Source of the DNA: Heloderma charlesbogerti
Lineage: Eukaryota > Chordata > Lepidosauria > Squamata > Helodermatidae
Direction: 5' to 3'
Length of the DNA stretch: 64,000 nucleotides
Assembly (NCBI GenBank): GCA_026122225.1
Contig: JANEZZ010001864.1
Coordinates: forward strand, 496,001 to 560,000
The translations under genes and the position numbers were made by a program. Below, piece after piece: positions 35,311 through 46,555 of the stretch. The notes beneath the pieces were generated by a model. That model worked only from the letters and a program-made list of their open reading frames with translations, ran no database searches and was not told the DNA's origin. Every line of letters begins with the position of its first letter. Position 1 is the stretch's first letter.

Positions 35311-35945
35311 TAGGGATGTACGAATCCCTTACCTCATTCCGCGTGGGGTCATTTGTGTGGGGGGGGGAGGCGCTCCGTTCCTCCCCCCAAAATTCTCCCC
35401 GGCCGGTTCTGCTCCGCAGCGACTCCATGGAGCCGCCAGCCGGGGCCGCCTGCAGCCGGACATCTGGCTGCTGGGCTGCGCAGGGACACAAATGGCGGCC
35501 GCCGTAGCCACTGCCATTTGCGTCCCTGTCTTTTGCCGTGATAGGCTACGTATATATTTATATAGCCTATCATGGCAAAAGATAGGGGCGCAAATGGTGG
35601 CGGCTATGGCGGCTGCCATTTGCGTTCCTGCCTATTGCCGTGATAGGCTACGTGTATATTTACGTAGCCTATCACGGCCTCCGCAGGGATGCTTACTTAG
35701 TAAGTAAGTAAATACTTACGTAGCCTATCGTGGCCATTCAACGGAATGCGAATGGCGGCTGCAGACGCAGCCACCATTCTCAGAGCACCGGATGGCCGAC
35801 ACAAGGTAGACCCCGTTCCGGGCCTATTTTGCGGGGTGGTGGTGGTGGGGTGTTGTTTCATTGTGCCACAGATTCCGGGGGGGGGGGCGAATTCACTGGA
35901 ATTTGGCCTTCCTGGGATCCGTGGTGGAATTCTCTGACATCCCTA
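35311..35945 (+). mobile_element. hAT-like foldback element, complete (635 bp)
   Basis: It begins TAGGGATGTACGAATCCC and ends ACATCCCTA, flanked by CTTTCGGG (35303-35310) and CTTTCAGA (35946-35953), an 8-bp duplication with two changes. The interior has a GC-rich CpG-bearing arm, then a run of palindromes built on GATAGGCTACGT and ACGTAGCCTATC, with intervening TTTGCGTCCCTG-type segments. Open frames exist on both strands only because it is GC-rich. No transposase is present. Relatives lie at 450-738 and 52246. Confidence 0.8.
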
Positions 35946-35953
35946 CTTTCAGA

Positions 35954-37275
35954 TGATGTGTCTGGATGGGCTCTCCGATAGCCCAAGAAACTCTAAGGCA
36001 GAGGCAGAAATTATTCTTCGCCATGGTGACAGCCAGGTCTGTGTGCAAGCAAGAAACACAAGCAACACTGGCTCCAGGCTTTTGACAGCCCTTGGGCAAG
36101 GCATCATCAATGGGCCCTCTCCCTCAGTGAGTCTACCTTCTGGCTGTCAATGTTGCCACCTGCTACTGCTCTTCATCCTCTTTCTCCTCATTGCTACCAC
36201 TTGCTTGCTAGACAGACAGTCAGCGAGCAACTAGGCAGTGGCATCTATTGCTCCTTTTCACCACCACCACCATTGTCTGGGACAGAGTGAGAGGCAGATG
36301 AACAAGCAGGCTGCAATGGTGAAGAAAAGGAGCATCTCCGGGGGCCTGTTGTCAGTGCGGCCCTGCTGGGGTGTGGGCTCTCGGTAGGTGCCCAGCCTTG
36401 ATGCTGGCCCTTAATATAAGCCAGTGATTTTTGGAGTTGGACCTGAAGAGAGGCAGAGCTGAATTGCTCTCTGTAACAATCCTGTGGTGCTTAGTGCCCC
36501 CGCTAGAAATCTTACTCATACTGAGAGCTTCCACTTATGTTCAACCCTATGTGTATATGACCCATTTTTTATTTTTTTTTTAAAGCCATAAGCCTCTAAT
36601 GACCTCATTACAAGGAAACAAAACCTGGGGCAACTCTTGTATCCCTGACCTTCTCACCACGCAGAGAATCGGGCATAAAAATATATAACACACGACACTG
36701 TCACCCAAGGCTGGCCCTGCCATGGAGCAGCGTGAAGTATCCTGCCTCAGGCAGCACCATGGGAGTGCTGCCTGAAGGTGGGAATTAGATTCTGAATGGT
36801 GCAGCGCATTCCCCTTCGTGAGGTGTGGTTGCAGCTGCAGCATTTGGAATCCACTTGAGGCAGCGAACTCTCTTGGGCCACCACTGCTGTCATTTGAAGA
36901 TTGTCTCTTGTCTTAATAATGATAATGCTGTGTTGTCACTTTATGCTGTTATTTGAGGTTTGTGTCTTTAAAAACAACAAAGCTCTTACCCACATGTTCC
37001 CATCCAGAGAAGATCTATGAACCCACAGATGTCTGCTCTCAAACCCAAGCAACTAATAACAGATAACCACAGACATGGATGGTGAAGCCCAGGCCTGCAC
37101 AACTTACGCCAAATGCAAGCTGAATGCAGTCCACTAGCCATAGACAGTGTGGCCTACCAGGCCCCTGAAAACCCCCTTGTTTTTGTAGGCTCAGGTTATA
37201 TTCTAGGGAAGCATTCCCCCTCCCAGTCTCCTCCTGATCCTGCCAGCTTAGTCTATCCAATTTTTAGCAGGCTAA
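35954..37275. other. Intergenic, no gene seen
   Basis: No gene or classifiable repeat. The frames at 35953 and 36580 lack domains. Confidence 0.4.
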
Positions 37276-37660
37276 GGATGCAATCCTATGGCCGCTAGTC
37301 AGTGGCTAGACAACTGTAGGATAGGTCGGTTCCCAGGAACTGACCTCCACCCCCTCCCGCGCTGTCTCGTATGCAGTGTGGATCAGCCCCATGCTCCGCC
37401 CTCGGAAGAGCAGCATGGAGTAGGGGAAACAGGGCATTCGCGGGGGTGGGGCGGTCGGAAGTGCCGCTGTGACACATCCTATGTGTCATCTGGCCACCTC
37501 TCCCTGCACTCCGACGTCTGGCAGCTAGACAGCCGAAATTGGCTGTCTAGCCGCAAAAGCAGGGTGGTGGGGGTGGGGAGGAGATCCACACCTCCCGTCC
37601 TGCACTGGATAGGCAGTCACTTATGGGCTCAGAGGTGACCGTCGATCTGCATTGCATTAC
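37276..37660 (-). mobile_element. Harbinger-like element related to 12221-12677
   Basis: It starts GGATGCAATCCTATGGCCGC after TAA. Read in reverse it shares GACTGCCTATCC, GGTCAGTTCCTGGGA and CCATAGGATTGC with the element at 12221. The far end is degraded. Confidence 0.6.
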
Positions 37661-37859
37661 TCCATGTTCTAAGCATAACGCGCAAGCTCAGGTTCAGTGC
37701 CATTATTTTAAAAAGTAATTTCTATTTCCTGTCCCCTTCATAACAGTACTTCCATTCTTCCTTGGCGTTATTTTTAAAATTAACCATTTATATATCTAGG
37801 CACATCATCCCAAACCCAGTCTAGTTCAAAAGTTTTGCACAGAATGACTCCTCCACTCT

Positions 37860-38791
37860 TTAACACTTTGAATTGAGTATCTATACTGCAGCAGTTGCAC
37901 TGGTTCCCAATGTATTTCCAAGACCAATTTGAAGTGCTGGGTTTGACCTTTAAAGCCAAATTACTTGATGGATTGCCTTCACCCATATGAGCCTGCCTGC
38001 ACTTTAAGATCTACAACAGAGCCCTGTCTCACTTGATGGGAATTATTTGGTATTGCTGCCTCCTGTTAAACAGGCAGTTAGCAAAGAAAAACAAAAGGCA
38101 GAACAGAATGAGTGTCACGTGTGCACACACTAGGCTTAAAAAAAGGGGGAGACCACACCCTTTAGTAAAGAAAAGGTAAAATGTTTTTTTTTCAAATTTT
38201 CTTACATAAAAATACAGGTACAGCATATCGTTCCAGACAAAGTCTGTTCAGTCCATTTCTTCGTGTTCTATAAGATTGGCAGGAGCAAGGCAGCGTGTGC
38301 TCCCAATCCCAGCAATGGTGGAAGGTTGGGGGTGGGGAGAGGAACAGGAGGAGCAGGAAACCACACTGTAGGAAATAGAGATCTTAAGGCTAGCTATGCC
38401 CCAAATGCCCATGAATTAACTGCAACACTGCCCACTTTCTGTAACTTGCAGATGAGGTTGCAATACTCCCTACATCACTTTCCCACCTTTGAGAGCAGTT
38501 AGGTGGGCAGCTACATGAGAGAGGGCCTTTTCTGTGGTGTCCCCACACCTATGGAATAAGTTGCCACCGGGGATCCGCCAGGCCCCATCATTTCAGGCTT
38601 TTAGGAAGGTCCTGAAAACTTACTACTTCACTCTGGACATCCCACTTACGTTTTATTGGTCTGGGTTGCAATTGTGTGTTGTAGGTTTTATGCTGGTGTT
38701 TTTTTTAGAATGTTTTCTGCTGTTTTTAGTATCCCATTGGTTTTTATTATGTGAGTTTTATTGTTGTATGCCATCTTGAAAAGGCTCCAAC
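37860..38791 (+). pseudogene. L2 LINE 3' fragment
   Basis: C-terminal L2 polyprotein pieces: gcactggttcccaatgtatttcc with downstream frames (37890-38040), then VSPHLWNKLPPGIRQAPSF near 38537 followed by FRKVLKTYYF. Between them (38041-38500) is unrelated or degraded sequence. The 3' end runs into the palindromic 27-bp array. Confidence 0.75.
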
Positions 38792-38953
38792 AAATACTTT
38801 AAATAAAGTATTTTATTTAAATACTTTAAATAAAGTATTTTATTTAAATACTTTAAATAAAGTATTTTATTTAAATACTTTAAATAAAGTATTTTATTTA
38901 AATACTTTAAATAAAGAAAATATAAAGGCGGCCAACAAATACTTTAAATAAAA
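38792..38953. repeat. 27-bp palindromic tandem array
   Basis: About 4.6 units with the core ATACTTTAAATAAAGTAT followed by TTTATTTAA, then a gap and one further partial unit at 38937-38953. Each unit is itself nearly self-complementary. 27 bases is nine codons, so a frame stays open and reads NTLNKVFYL repeatedly, without coding meaning. It grew at the L2 tail. Confidence 0.9.
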
Positions 38954-39748
38954 AAAAAACCTAATATTTCATGTTTTGTATGTCTGCCAATCTGTACACC
39001 TTCTGAACCACTTCACCAGCCTCAGCAGAAGAGGTACTGGGAAAGCTTGAAGGCCGGAGAGTTTAATAAAGTGGGCTTGGTCTTTGTGCGACATTCCTTC
39101 AAACGATGTGGCTTTCTTATAGGCCCTTCAGGTGAAGGCGGCCAAAACATCAATGCCTATGCTTGCAGCTGTCAATACCTTTGTGACCATTGCTGGTTCT
39201 AGATTCTGGGGGCCCTTGAGTGAGATGATCTCAATGGGACCTTCTCCCTATCTACCTCTTTCTCCATTCACTTGCCTCTTCCCTATGCCCGTCACACTAC
39301 CTGTACATTCCATGCAGCCAACTCAAAAATTTACCCAGAAATTAACTGACCTTCACCTCACTAGATACTGCTGACAAGTGCACTCAGACCCTATATTGCT
39401 GGTATTCTGAGGGGAGAATGTTCCTTGCTCAGGGCCCATCTTAGTATACAACAATAGTTAGGGTGCACTGGCATAGAAATGAATAGTCAGGAATATAGAC
39501 ATACAGAGACTAATAGTAAGCAGCACACCTGCTGTCTGGAGACATGCAACTGAATGACAGTGGAGGTTTTGGAGTGTTAGGGACACATTCGCCTGGGTTT
39601 AGGCCAAACAATGGAATTGGAAACAAATAATAAACTCTGCTAATTGTGCATGGATGTAACTATCCCAAGGCTGCCTTTCCAACATGTGATGGGCTTCTTG
39701 CTTGTTTCTATACATGCAATCCCCAACACTCTGTACAATTGTCCCAAT
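38954..39748. other. Intergenic, no gene seen
   Basis: No gene or recognised repeat. Confidence 0.4.
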
Positions 39749-39756
39749 ATTCTATC

Positions 39757-39964
39757 CAGTGGAGACTGGTAGCTCCGATTTCGGTAGGGCTGTGAATCCA
39801 TTCTGGGTTTCAGTCAGAACCAGCCAGAGCTCTAAAGGTGCTGAACCCTACCTCCAAAATAGGTTAAGCACTTTGGATATCTCCTTTAGAGTTCTGGCTG
39901 GTTCTGACTGAAACCCAAAATGGATTTACTACCCCACTGAAATTGGAGCCACCAGCCTCCACTG
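39757..39964. mobile_element. hAT-like palindromic MITE, copy 3
   Basis: 208 bp with ends CAGTGGAGACTGGTAGCTCC and its inverse ...CCTCCACTG. It is flanked by ATTCTATC (39749-39756) and ATTCTACC (39965-39972), matching at 7 of 8. Same family as 6086 and 29266. Confidence 0.82.
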
Positions 39965-39972
39965 ATTCTACC

Positions 39973-41600
39973 AAATGATCAAAAAACAGAATCCAGGACA
40001 GGGCTATGTAGACAAGGCCTAGTTTGGTTCTTAATGCCTCCTTCTGAATGTTATGAAACAAAACGTACTTCTTACTCCAGACACTGGTATCAGTAGTGGT
40101 CAGGATTAGCTTTTGCTCTAGCAGTATCCTTCTAGGCATAGGCTTGAAAATTGAGATCTCATGAATGGGTTTCAGGAAATAATCTCTCTGCCATCCCCAA
40201 ATACACACTTTGCACAAATGTGTAACAGTAAGGGAAACCACAGATATTTATTGCCCACTAAATTATTTAGCTAACAATACCACACAATCCAGAGCGTGTT
40301 CACTTTCTGGAACCCTTTTAAAAACATTTGTGCCCACGGCTGTCCACAACACCAGTACAGTGTTACTATAATGTATTTTGTTTGTTCTTTTACACTGTTC
40401 TGGAGTAGGTGTTGAAGATCTCCATTCCAAGTATTCATATGTTGCCCCAGTTTCAGTCTTATTGCTTTTTACATTGTAATAGTAATAAGCGTTTTGTATA
40501 TCTTATCCAGATTCCCTCTCCCCCAACCTTTGAAATTCACATTTGCATGCATACTTGTGTGTAAGTGCAAAAACATCAAGATATGGTTGAGCCTTTTGTT
40601 GATGCAAAAACACTAAAAGATATTCACAGCAATAACTTTTTATCTGGAAAGTCATTTTTCCGAATCGCTCCAATAAAAAATTCAGGTGATCCAGTACCAA
40701 TCAATTTAGAAGCAAAATGTGGCCTCCCAAAAATAAGGTAGTGATGGGAATGCTACCTCCCATCTGTAAAACTGCCCCTACCCTCATAATAGCTTTATAT
40801 ACTCAGGGTTAGGGCCAGCAACCCTTTAGCACTACAAACTCTTATTTTTCCCAATCGGCCATAAAGCTCGCCAGGTAATGTTAGTCCAGTCACTGAGTCT
40901 CAGCCTAACCTACCTCACCGGGTTGTTGTGATGATATAATGGAAAGGAGGAGGGTCATGTAAGCTGCCTTGGGTTGCCTAGATGAAAGAAGGTGGGTTAC
41001 AAATGTAATAAAATCATATCAGAGGAATGCCTCAGAGCGGTGGGAAATGGGTGACGAAGGAGTCCTTTGTCTAATTCTGAAGCTACTCTGCAATATTTGT
41101 TGCAGATCCCACTTTTTATACATATAACAGGCACAATCCAACAAAAGATAGTCATGACTACGTCCTATTCCATTGCTTTCAGTAGGGCTTAGTCATGACT
41201 TAACATTTACTAAATTCTGTCCAGGCCTTTAATAATTTAAGCAAATAAATGCAAGTCCAGCTTGCTGCTTCTAAAGGAAGAACAGATTCAATAGGACCCA
41301 CTTCCAAATAAATGTGTATACGACTGTACCCTCAACTGCATTGCAGTCCACAAGGGAAGTGTCACAGCATGTTAAATAGGTTTTCAAAACATAACGTACA
41401 GAATGGTCAGTAGCATCACTTCCTGAATCATAGAAAAAGGGTTGTATCCAATGTTAGTCCTACTTAGAGTGGACCCACTGAAATGAATTGGGCAAGTTAA
41501 ACATTTAATACAAACCATTTTCGACGTAATACCGATATCTCTTCCCCAGATTGAAGTCCTATTGATTTCGAGAGATCTGTTTTAAGAATTGAATACACGT
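39973..41600. other. Intergenic, SINE and MITE fragments only
   Basis: 40840-41010 is a MIR-like SINE 3' half (CTCAGCCTAACCTACCTCAC). 41130-41215 is a decayed palindromic MITE (AGTCATGACTACGTCCTATT pairing with TAGGGCTTAGTCATGACT). No gene is seen. Confidence 0.5.
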
Positions 41601-41619
41601 CATGTTCCAAAAAGTGATG

Positions 41620-42119
41620 AGCGGGTCAGTGATGGGAGGAGCAAGGGCAGCGAACACCAAGAGAGAGGTAGAATCGGAGCAGAGCGCGCTTGCCCCCGCT
41701 TCGCACTGAACGCGGGCACGAGGGTTTCCACTCGCATTCCCTGCTTCTTCCTTTCTCCCTGCGATGAGGCGAAGCGCATGCGCGGCAGAAACGACGCACC
41801 CCTTCCCCCCCATCCCACTTCACTTCCGGGAGGGGATATTTAAAGGGCCAGCCAAGCTCACTTTATGACGGGGCGAGGGGGGGGGGAGAGTATTGTGTGG
41901 GGGAAAGAAAACGGTTGCCTATGGGGCCGGGCCGGCGGCGTACGAGGCGCGCGCGAGGCAGATGGCTCCTCTGACTCCGGGACAGGCTCGGGGTCAAAAG
42001 TGAGGTGGTCGGCAGCGCGAGCCTGGCTAGCCCCTCTGATCGTCGCGCGCGGCAAGGGCCTTCCTTCCCTTGGGCTGAGGGGAGGAAGCGGCGCAGGGGC
42101 CGCCATTTGGACTTCCACA
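41620..42119 (+). promoter_or_regulatory. CRPPA: CRPPA CpG-rich promoter and 5' UTR
   Basis: Very CpG-dense and extending past exon 1 to about 42480. It contains a perfect NRF1 palindrome GCGCATGCGC (41774-41783) and an ETS site ACTTCCGG (41822-41829). There is no convincing TATA at the right distance. This architecture is typical of a broadly expressed gene. The numerous open frames on both strands here are caused by GC richness. The transcription start is probably between 41830 and 42100. Confidence 0.75.
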
Positions 42120-42337
42120 ATGGAGCCCCCGGCGACTGGTCTCAGGAAGGGGAGCTGTGGCGGCAACCCCGACGCGGCGGGAGCGGCGGGGCCCTGGGAG
42201 CGACCTCCACCGGAGTCGGTGGCAGCGGTGCTCCCGGCCGGAGGAAGCGGGGAGCGCATGGGCGGCGGCACTCCGAAGCAGTTCTGCGCCTTGCTGGGGA
42301 GGCCGCTCGTTAGCCACACGGTGCAGGCGATAGAAAG
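42120..42337 (+). CDS. CRPPA: CRPPA (ISPD) coding exon 1
   Basis: This encodes residues 1-72 and two bases of codon 73 of D-ribitol-5-phosphate cytidylyltransferase, a cytosolic enzyme that makes CDP-ribitol from CTP and ribitol-5-phosphate. FKTN and FKRP use CDP-ribitol to build the laminin-binding glycan on alpha-dystroglycan. The nucleotide-binding signature [17 protein letters not shown] (38-54) is the IspD-family P-loop-like motif with its conserved Gly, Arg and Lys. The N-terminus (1-33) is low-complexity, as in mammals. The frame is open upstream to 41865, but the ATG at 42120 gives the family-like N-terminus. The donor is GAAAG|GTAAAG at 42337/42338 (phase 2). Confidence 0.93.
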
Positions 42338-42746
42338 GTAAAGAGCCGCCGCCGCTCGTGAGGGAAGAGCACATTTGTGCGAGCGGGGCGGCCCTCCAAC
42401 GGCGGTTTTCCTTCACCCACGCATGCGCACTCGGGCTCCTGACCTGGGCTGGGGAAGATGCGCGCTCACCCCTTCTCCTGCCACGGCCTCCCCCAACCTG
42501 GTGCCTTGCAGCGGTGTTGGACTACAACTCCCAGCGTCCCTCAGCCTGGCTGGGCACTAGGAAGGGGGAGGCTGCCCTAACATGTGAGAGGAATATCTTG
42601 TAAGACGCGTAATGAGATTTTTTTGCGAGAACGCTGCCCTGCTTGTAAGCTTACCATTTAATATTGAGATAAACATAAAGGAGAAGGGGAACTTGGGAAA
42701 TATAATTCACATGCACAGTTCTATTCTGTGCACATTTCTTCACACA

Positions 42747-43086
42747 AAAAGGTAAAGGTGTCCCCAACCAGTCGTGTCCGACTCTAGGGTGCGGTGCTTA
42801 TCCCCGTTTCTAAGCCGAAGAGCCAGCGCTGTCCGAAGACGCTTCCATGGTCATGTGGCCGGCATGACTGAACACCGAGCTGCACGGAACGCTGTCACCT
42901 TTCCCGCCGAGGCGGTACCTATTTATCTACTTGCAATTTCTTGCTTTCGAACTGCTAGGTTGGCAGAAGCTGGGACTGAAGACGGGAGCTCACTCCGTCA
43001 TGCAGCACTCGGGTCTCGAACTGCTGTCCTGCCGACCTTCCGGTCTGCGGTTCAGCGTCTTAACCACTAAGCCACCGCAGCCCCCT
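42747..43086 (-). mobile_element. Sauria-type SINE with 12-bp duplication
   Basis: A 340-bp reverse-oriented copy of the family at 11529. The Bov-B-like tail lies first (CCAGTCGTGTCCGACTCTAG), and the tRNA-like head is at the right (TTAACCACTAAGCCACCGCA). It is flanked by TTTCTTCACACA at 42735-42746 and 43087-43098. Confidence 0.88.
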
Positions 43087-43405
43087 TTTCTTCACACAGT
43101 GCATAGTTAAACTATGGAATTCGCTAGCACAAGACGTAGTGATGGCCACCACTTTGGATGGCTTTAAAAGGGGAGATTGACAAATTCCTGGAGGAGAAGG
43201 CTGTCTGGCTACGTGTTCTGATGACTCTATGCTACCTCCAGTATCAGAGGCAGTATGCTTATGTACACCAGTTGCTTGGGAATATGGGAGGGAGAGCGCT
43301 GTTGCACTCATGTCCTGCTTCTGGACAACTGGTTGGCCACTGTGTGAATGCTGGTCTAGATGGATGCCTGGTCTGATCCATTATGGCTCTTCTTATGTTC
43401 TTATG
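43087..43405 (+). mobile_element. CR1 LINE 3' end
   Basis: It carries TCACACAGTGCATAGTTAAA, ggatggctttaaaagggg and cactcatgtcctgcttctgg, and ends TCTTATGTTCTTATGAAG, the usual reptile CR1 3' end. The SINE at 42747 is inserted at its left boundary. Confidence 0.8.
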
Positions 43406-43496
43406 AAGTAAGAACCATTAAGTTCAATAGGACTGACATCCAAGTTAAAAGAGAGTAGGCCCCACTAAACAAAGTGGGTTTTACTTCTGGCTAAAC

Positions 43497-43616
43497 ATAG
43501 CATCACTGATGCAATGAATATGAACTTGAGCACGCTCCAGGAGAGAGCGCAGGACAGGAAGGCCTGATGTGCTATGGTCCATGGGGTCACGAAGAGTCGG
43601 ACACGACTGAACAACA
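43497..43616 (+). mobile_element. Bov-B 3' fragment, lineage A
   Basis: About 120 bp (CATCACTGATGCAATGAATA ... GTCGGACACGACTGAACAAC), nearly identical to the end of the copy at 57945. AAACAT lies close to both ends, suggesting a very short 5'-truncated insertion. Confidence 0.85.
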
Positions 43617-43644
43617 ACGAAACATGCCTAGAACCGCAGTCTTA

Positions 43645-43735
43645 GGGTGCAATCCTATTGCATGCACACTCAGAAGTAAGTCCTATTGAATTTAGTGGGA
43701 CTTACTCCCAGGCAAATGTGTATAGGATTGCAGCC
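43645..43735. mobile_element. Harbinger-like MITE with TTA duplication
   Basis: It starts GGGTGCAATCCTATTGC and ends ATAGGATTGCAGCC. TTA lies on both sides (43642-43644 and 43736-43738). The interior AAGTAAGTCCTATTGAATTT pairs with the inverse arm. Confidence 0.8.
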
Positions 43736-44197
43736 TTAATCACCTGCTCACACAGTGCTACACCGGATGTTTTACCAGGCTAAAGTCTGCTTGAAAGCCC
43801 CATATATTCTAGCCTGGAAGACTTGTCTATGAAGCTAGTTAAGGGTACTTAGTGGTTAAGTGAACATTCAGAAAAACTTTATAGTTACCATTATAGATTC
43901 ATGATCGCTAACACAAGTTTAAGCATGATCAGCTGGATGTCGTACTGAATTCACTGATGTTTATTCACTGCTAGTATATTTAGAGCAGCAGCCTTACTGC
44001 CTGATAATATTCAGTTAGCTATACCTAATCCAATTTAAATCAATGGATTTTTCCCAATTCTACACAAGATTGGGCTGTAAATGATTTTAAGTATGCAGCT
44101 AAAAACAGCTGTCTGTATCCCAAGTGATTTCATATTCCAGATCACAGTCACGTGGGATTGCTGGGAAAGAAGGGGGAAAAAGCATTGTAAAGAAAGA

Positions 44198-44372
44198 AGG
44201 CAGTGGCTCAGTAGAAGAGCAGATTGCTTGCATGCAAGATGTCCCAAGCTCAATCCCTGGCATCTCCAGGTAGGGCTGGAAAATCTCCCTTGTCTGAATC
44301 CCTGGAAAGCTGGTGCTAGTCAGGGTATATTGGGCTAGGATAGACCAATGGTCTGACTTAGTATGTCACCTG
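44198..44372 (+). mobile_element. tRNA-derived SINE
   Basis: The head GCAGTGGCTCAGTAGAAGAG (A-box) is followed by AGCTCAATCCCTGG (B-box-like), catctccaggtagggctgg and the tail GACCAATGGTCTGACTTAGT. It is the best preserved member of this family in the window. Confidence 0.8.
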
Positions 44373-46382
44373 TTTTTGAGTAACAACAGAATGCAGCCTT
44401 TTGAGCTATACAGAATTTTTGTGACATATGTCCTGATAAGGTCAGTGTACTTCAAAAGGCAATCTACAAAAGTTGAACTAAAGAAAGCTTTTAACTTACC
44501 TATGTTTAGTCAAAAAAACTATGGAGAAAGTTTCTCAAGTCTTTCATAAATCACCTTGTGCACAGGACACCCCCCCCCCCACACACACACTTTGCTGCTT
44601 GTAGGCCATATCTGATGCAATGTCTGTGTAGGACTGAGCTTTCAAAGCTATCAGTACACTAGTTCTTGCAAGTGGAGAAATTTGATGGGATTCTTGATTT
44701 TAATAAAATATACTCATTAAGAATGTTTAGAATAGACAATTTAGACAGCTGGACTAGAATTCCAACCCCAGTCCATCTCTGCAGAGTCCCCAAAGAACAG
44801 ACCCCACCAATATACAAGATCATGCTTTTAAATGGTACAGTTATTAATTTGGAATAATTACTGTCCCCCTAAGGATAACTTTAATTTCCCAAACTAGATA
44901 GTAATGGGATGGGTGACAGCTTAATTGGAGTGCAGAGAATAGAGCAGAGCTTTTGCAATGATAGATGATTGATGAGCTTAACTGCATCATGTGCTTGACC
45001 TTCACTTTATACAGCAAGTGGCCATGGTCCTTAGCAAATCTTACCAAAAAGATATCGAAACCAGGAGAAGGGATTCCCTGCTTTAACTGTGCATTAGCTA
45101 CATCAGCAACTGACTCTAGTGCTTGTATCGCAGAAGCACACTAAAAACAAAAAAACAGTGTCTGCTTATGTTTTGCTTCTACCAAAATTGTCAGATATGC
45201 TGATGTCAGAGCTTCTTCTCAGTTGGTAACTGGCACCCCTACAATTTGGGATTTTTGTGCAGCAGTATTTGGGTCATAATGTTCCCAAGTTGCAGGTACC
45301 ATAAAATTTGGTTTGTAATGGTTAAAATGGGATCGTTGGATGGCACCAACTGGCAACATAATTGCGGTTGGCATTAAATCTGCTCCATGCTCCTGATGGG
45401 CTGCTCCTTCCCACGCTGTGCACATCCACGGTCAGGGTGTGAGAACTGGTTCAGGAGACTCTCCAGCTTATCTCTGTTCTCTGACACTGGAGATAAGCTG
45501 AGGATTCCCTTTTGCTCCATGGTTTTGGGCAGGTGGTGGAGCCCACCCTCTGCAGGCTAGATTAAGCCTGTGGGCCAGAGGTTGCCCTCCCCTGCACTAG
45601 AGCGTTGGTCTTCTACAGGTAGGTTGGAGCTCAAAGTTGGGTCACGGCCTCACTGAAGGTTTGGCTTCCAGATGGCATGATAGCTGTACTCATATATGAT
45701 GGTAAATTAAGTCAGTCCTGTATTGTGTTTGAGCTAAAGGTGAATTCTGAGTCTGAAGAGATTTAAAACTTTTACGCTAGAGCATGATGGAATGTTGAGA
45801 GCAAAATTGTTTATATGTTCTCCAAGCCTGGGGCCTAGAACTGAAAATAGGTTCCAGGGCTGAGCCTGAAATAACATTGGCTCAGGTTAAGTACATTGTA
45901 TTTTGTAGTGTTTAGATACAAGGCATTGCATGCCACAGTCTGGCAGCTTACTTGCTTGCTCGTGCTCATTTTCACCTTGCTGTTCGTTGCTGGGAACAGT
46001 TTGCATTGCTACTCTGTGTGGCTGGCTGCCCTTGTTGGTTTTTGGATTTATCATTCCTAGCTGAGTGAATGGGTTGTCTGGATAATCTAGCAGGTGCATC
46101 AATTGTAACTTAGCAAGCCACTTTAGGACAGTTTATGGTGGTATACAAAACCTTTTTTTCCTCATGAAGAATGCTTCAACTACCTATTTGCCACATTGTA
46201 ATGTGGAGCAGGCAGAAAGAAAAAGGACCTGGACATATATAAAGAATGATTGCGCTCATTAGCTTTCAGAACAATGTTTTAAGGGCAGCAGTGTGAACAC
46301 AGGGAACCCTGTGTAAACATCTTCAGAACCCTGGTTTATTGTGTACAAGCAGTGTGCTTCTGCATGCCGCCTGATCGCTTGT

Positions 46383-46555
46383 GCTTGCAGTGGGAGTGGC
46401 CAAACAAACGTTTGGTCCATGGTTTAAGATGATGTGCAAACCTGGACTGCCGACTTGCCAGGGAAGAGAAAGCCAGAGATCCAGGTTCACATGTCACGCT
46501 AAACAAACCACAGACAAAATGTCCATGGTTTGTTTAACTGCTCCCACTTGCAGCA
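46383..46555. repeat. Inverted repeat, probable DNA transposon relic
   Basis: The left part CTTGCAGTGGGAGTGGCCAA is mirrored by AACTGCTCCCACTTGCAG on the right, with AAACAAAC/GTTTGTTT also pairing. The class is unknown. Confidence 0.55.

Noticed and set aside
35316..35937. CpG island or promoter of an unknown gene at 35.3-35.9 kb
   Set aside because: The GC-rich DNA belongs to a foldback transposon with terminal repeats and an 8-bp flanking duplication, and a second copy lies at 450-738.
38751..38951. Small repetitive protein NTLNKVFYL
   Set aside because: It comes from a 27-bp tandem repeat at an L2 tail, with no promoter or conserved context.
41865..42119. A longer CRPPA N-terminus, using the in-frame ATG at 41865
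   Set aside because: The frame is open only because the region is CpG-rich. The sequence before 42120 is low-complexity, and the ATG at 42120 gives a family-like start.
41559..42416. Minus-strand open frames opposite the CRPPA promoter
   Set aside because: These are GC-rich by-products without domains, splice sites or codon bias. An antisense RNA is possible but has no sequence support here.
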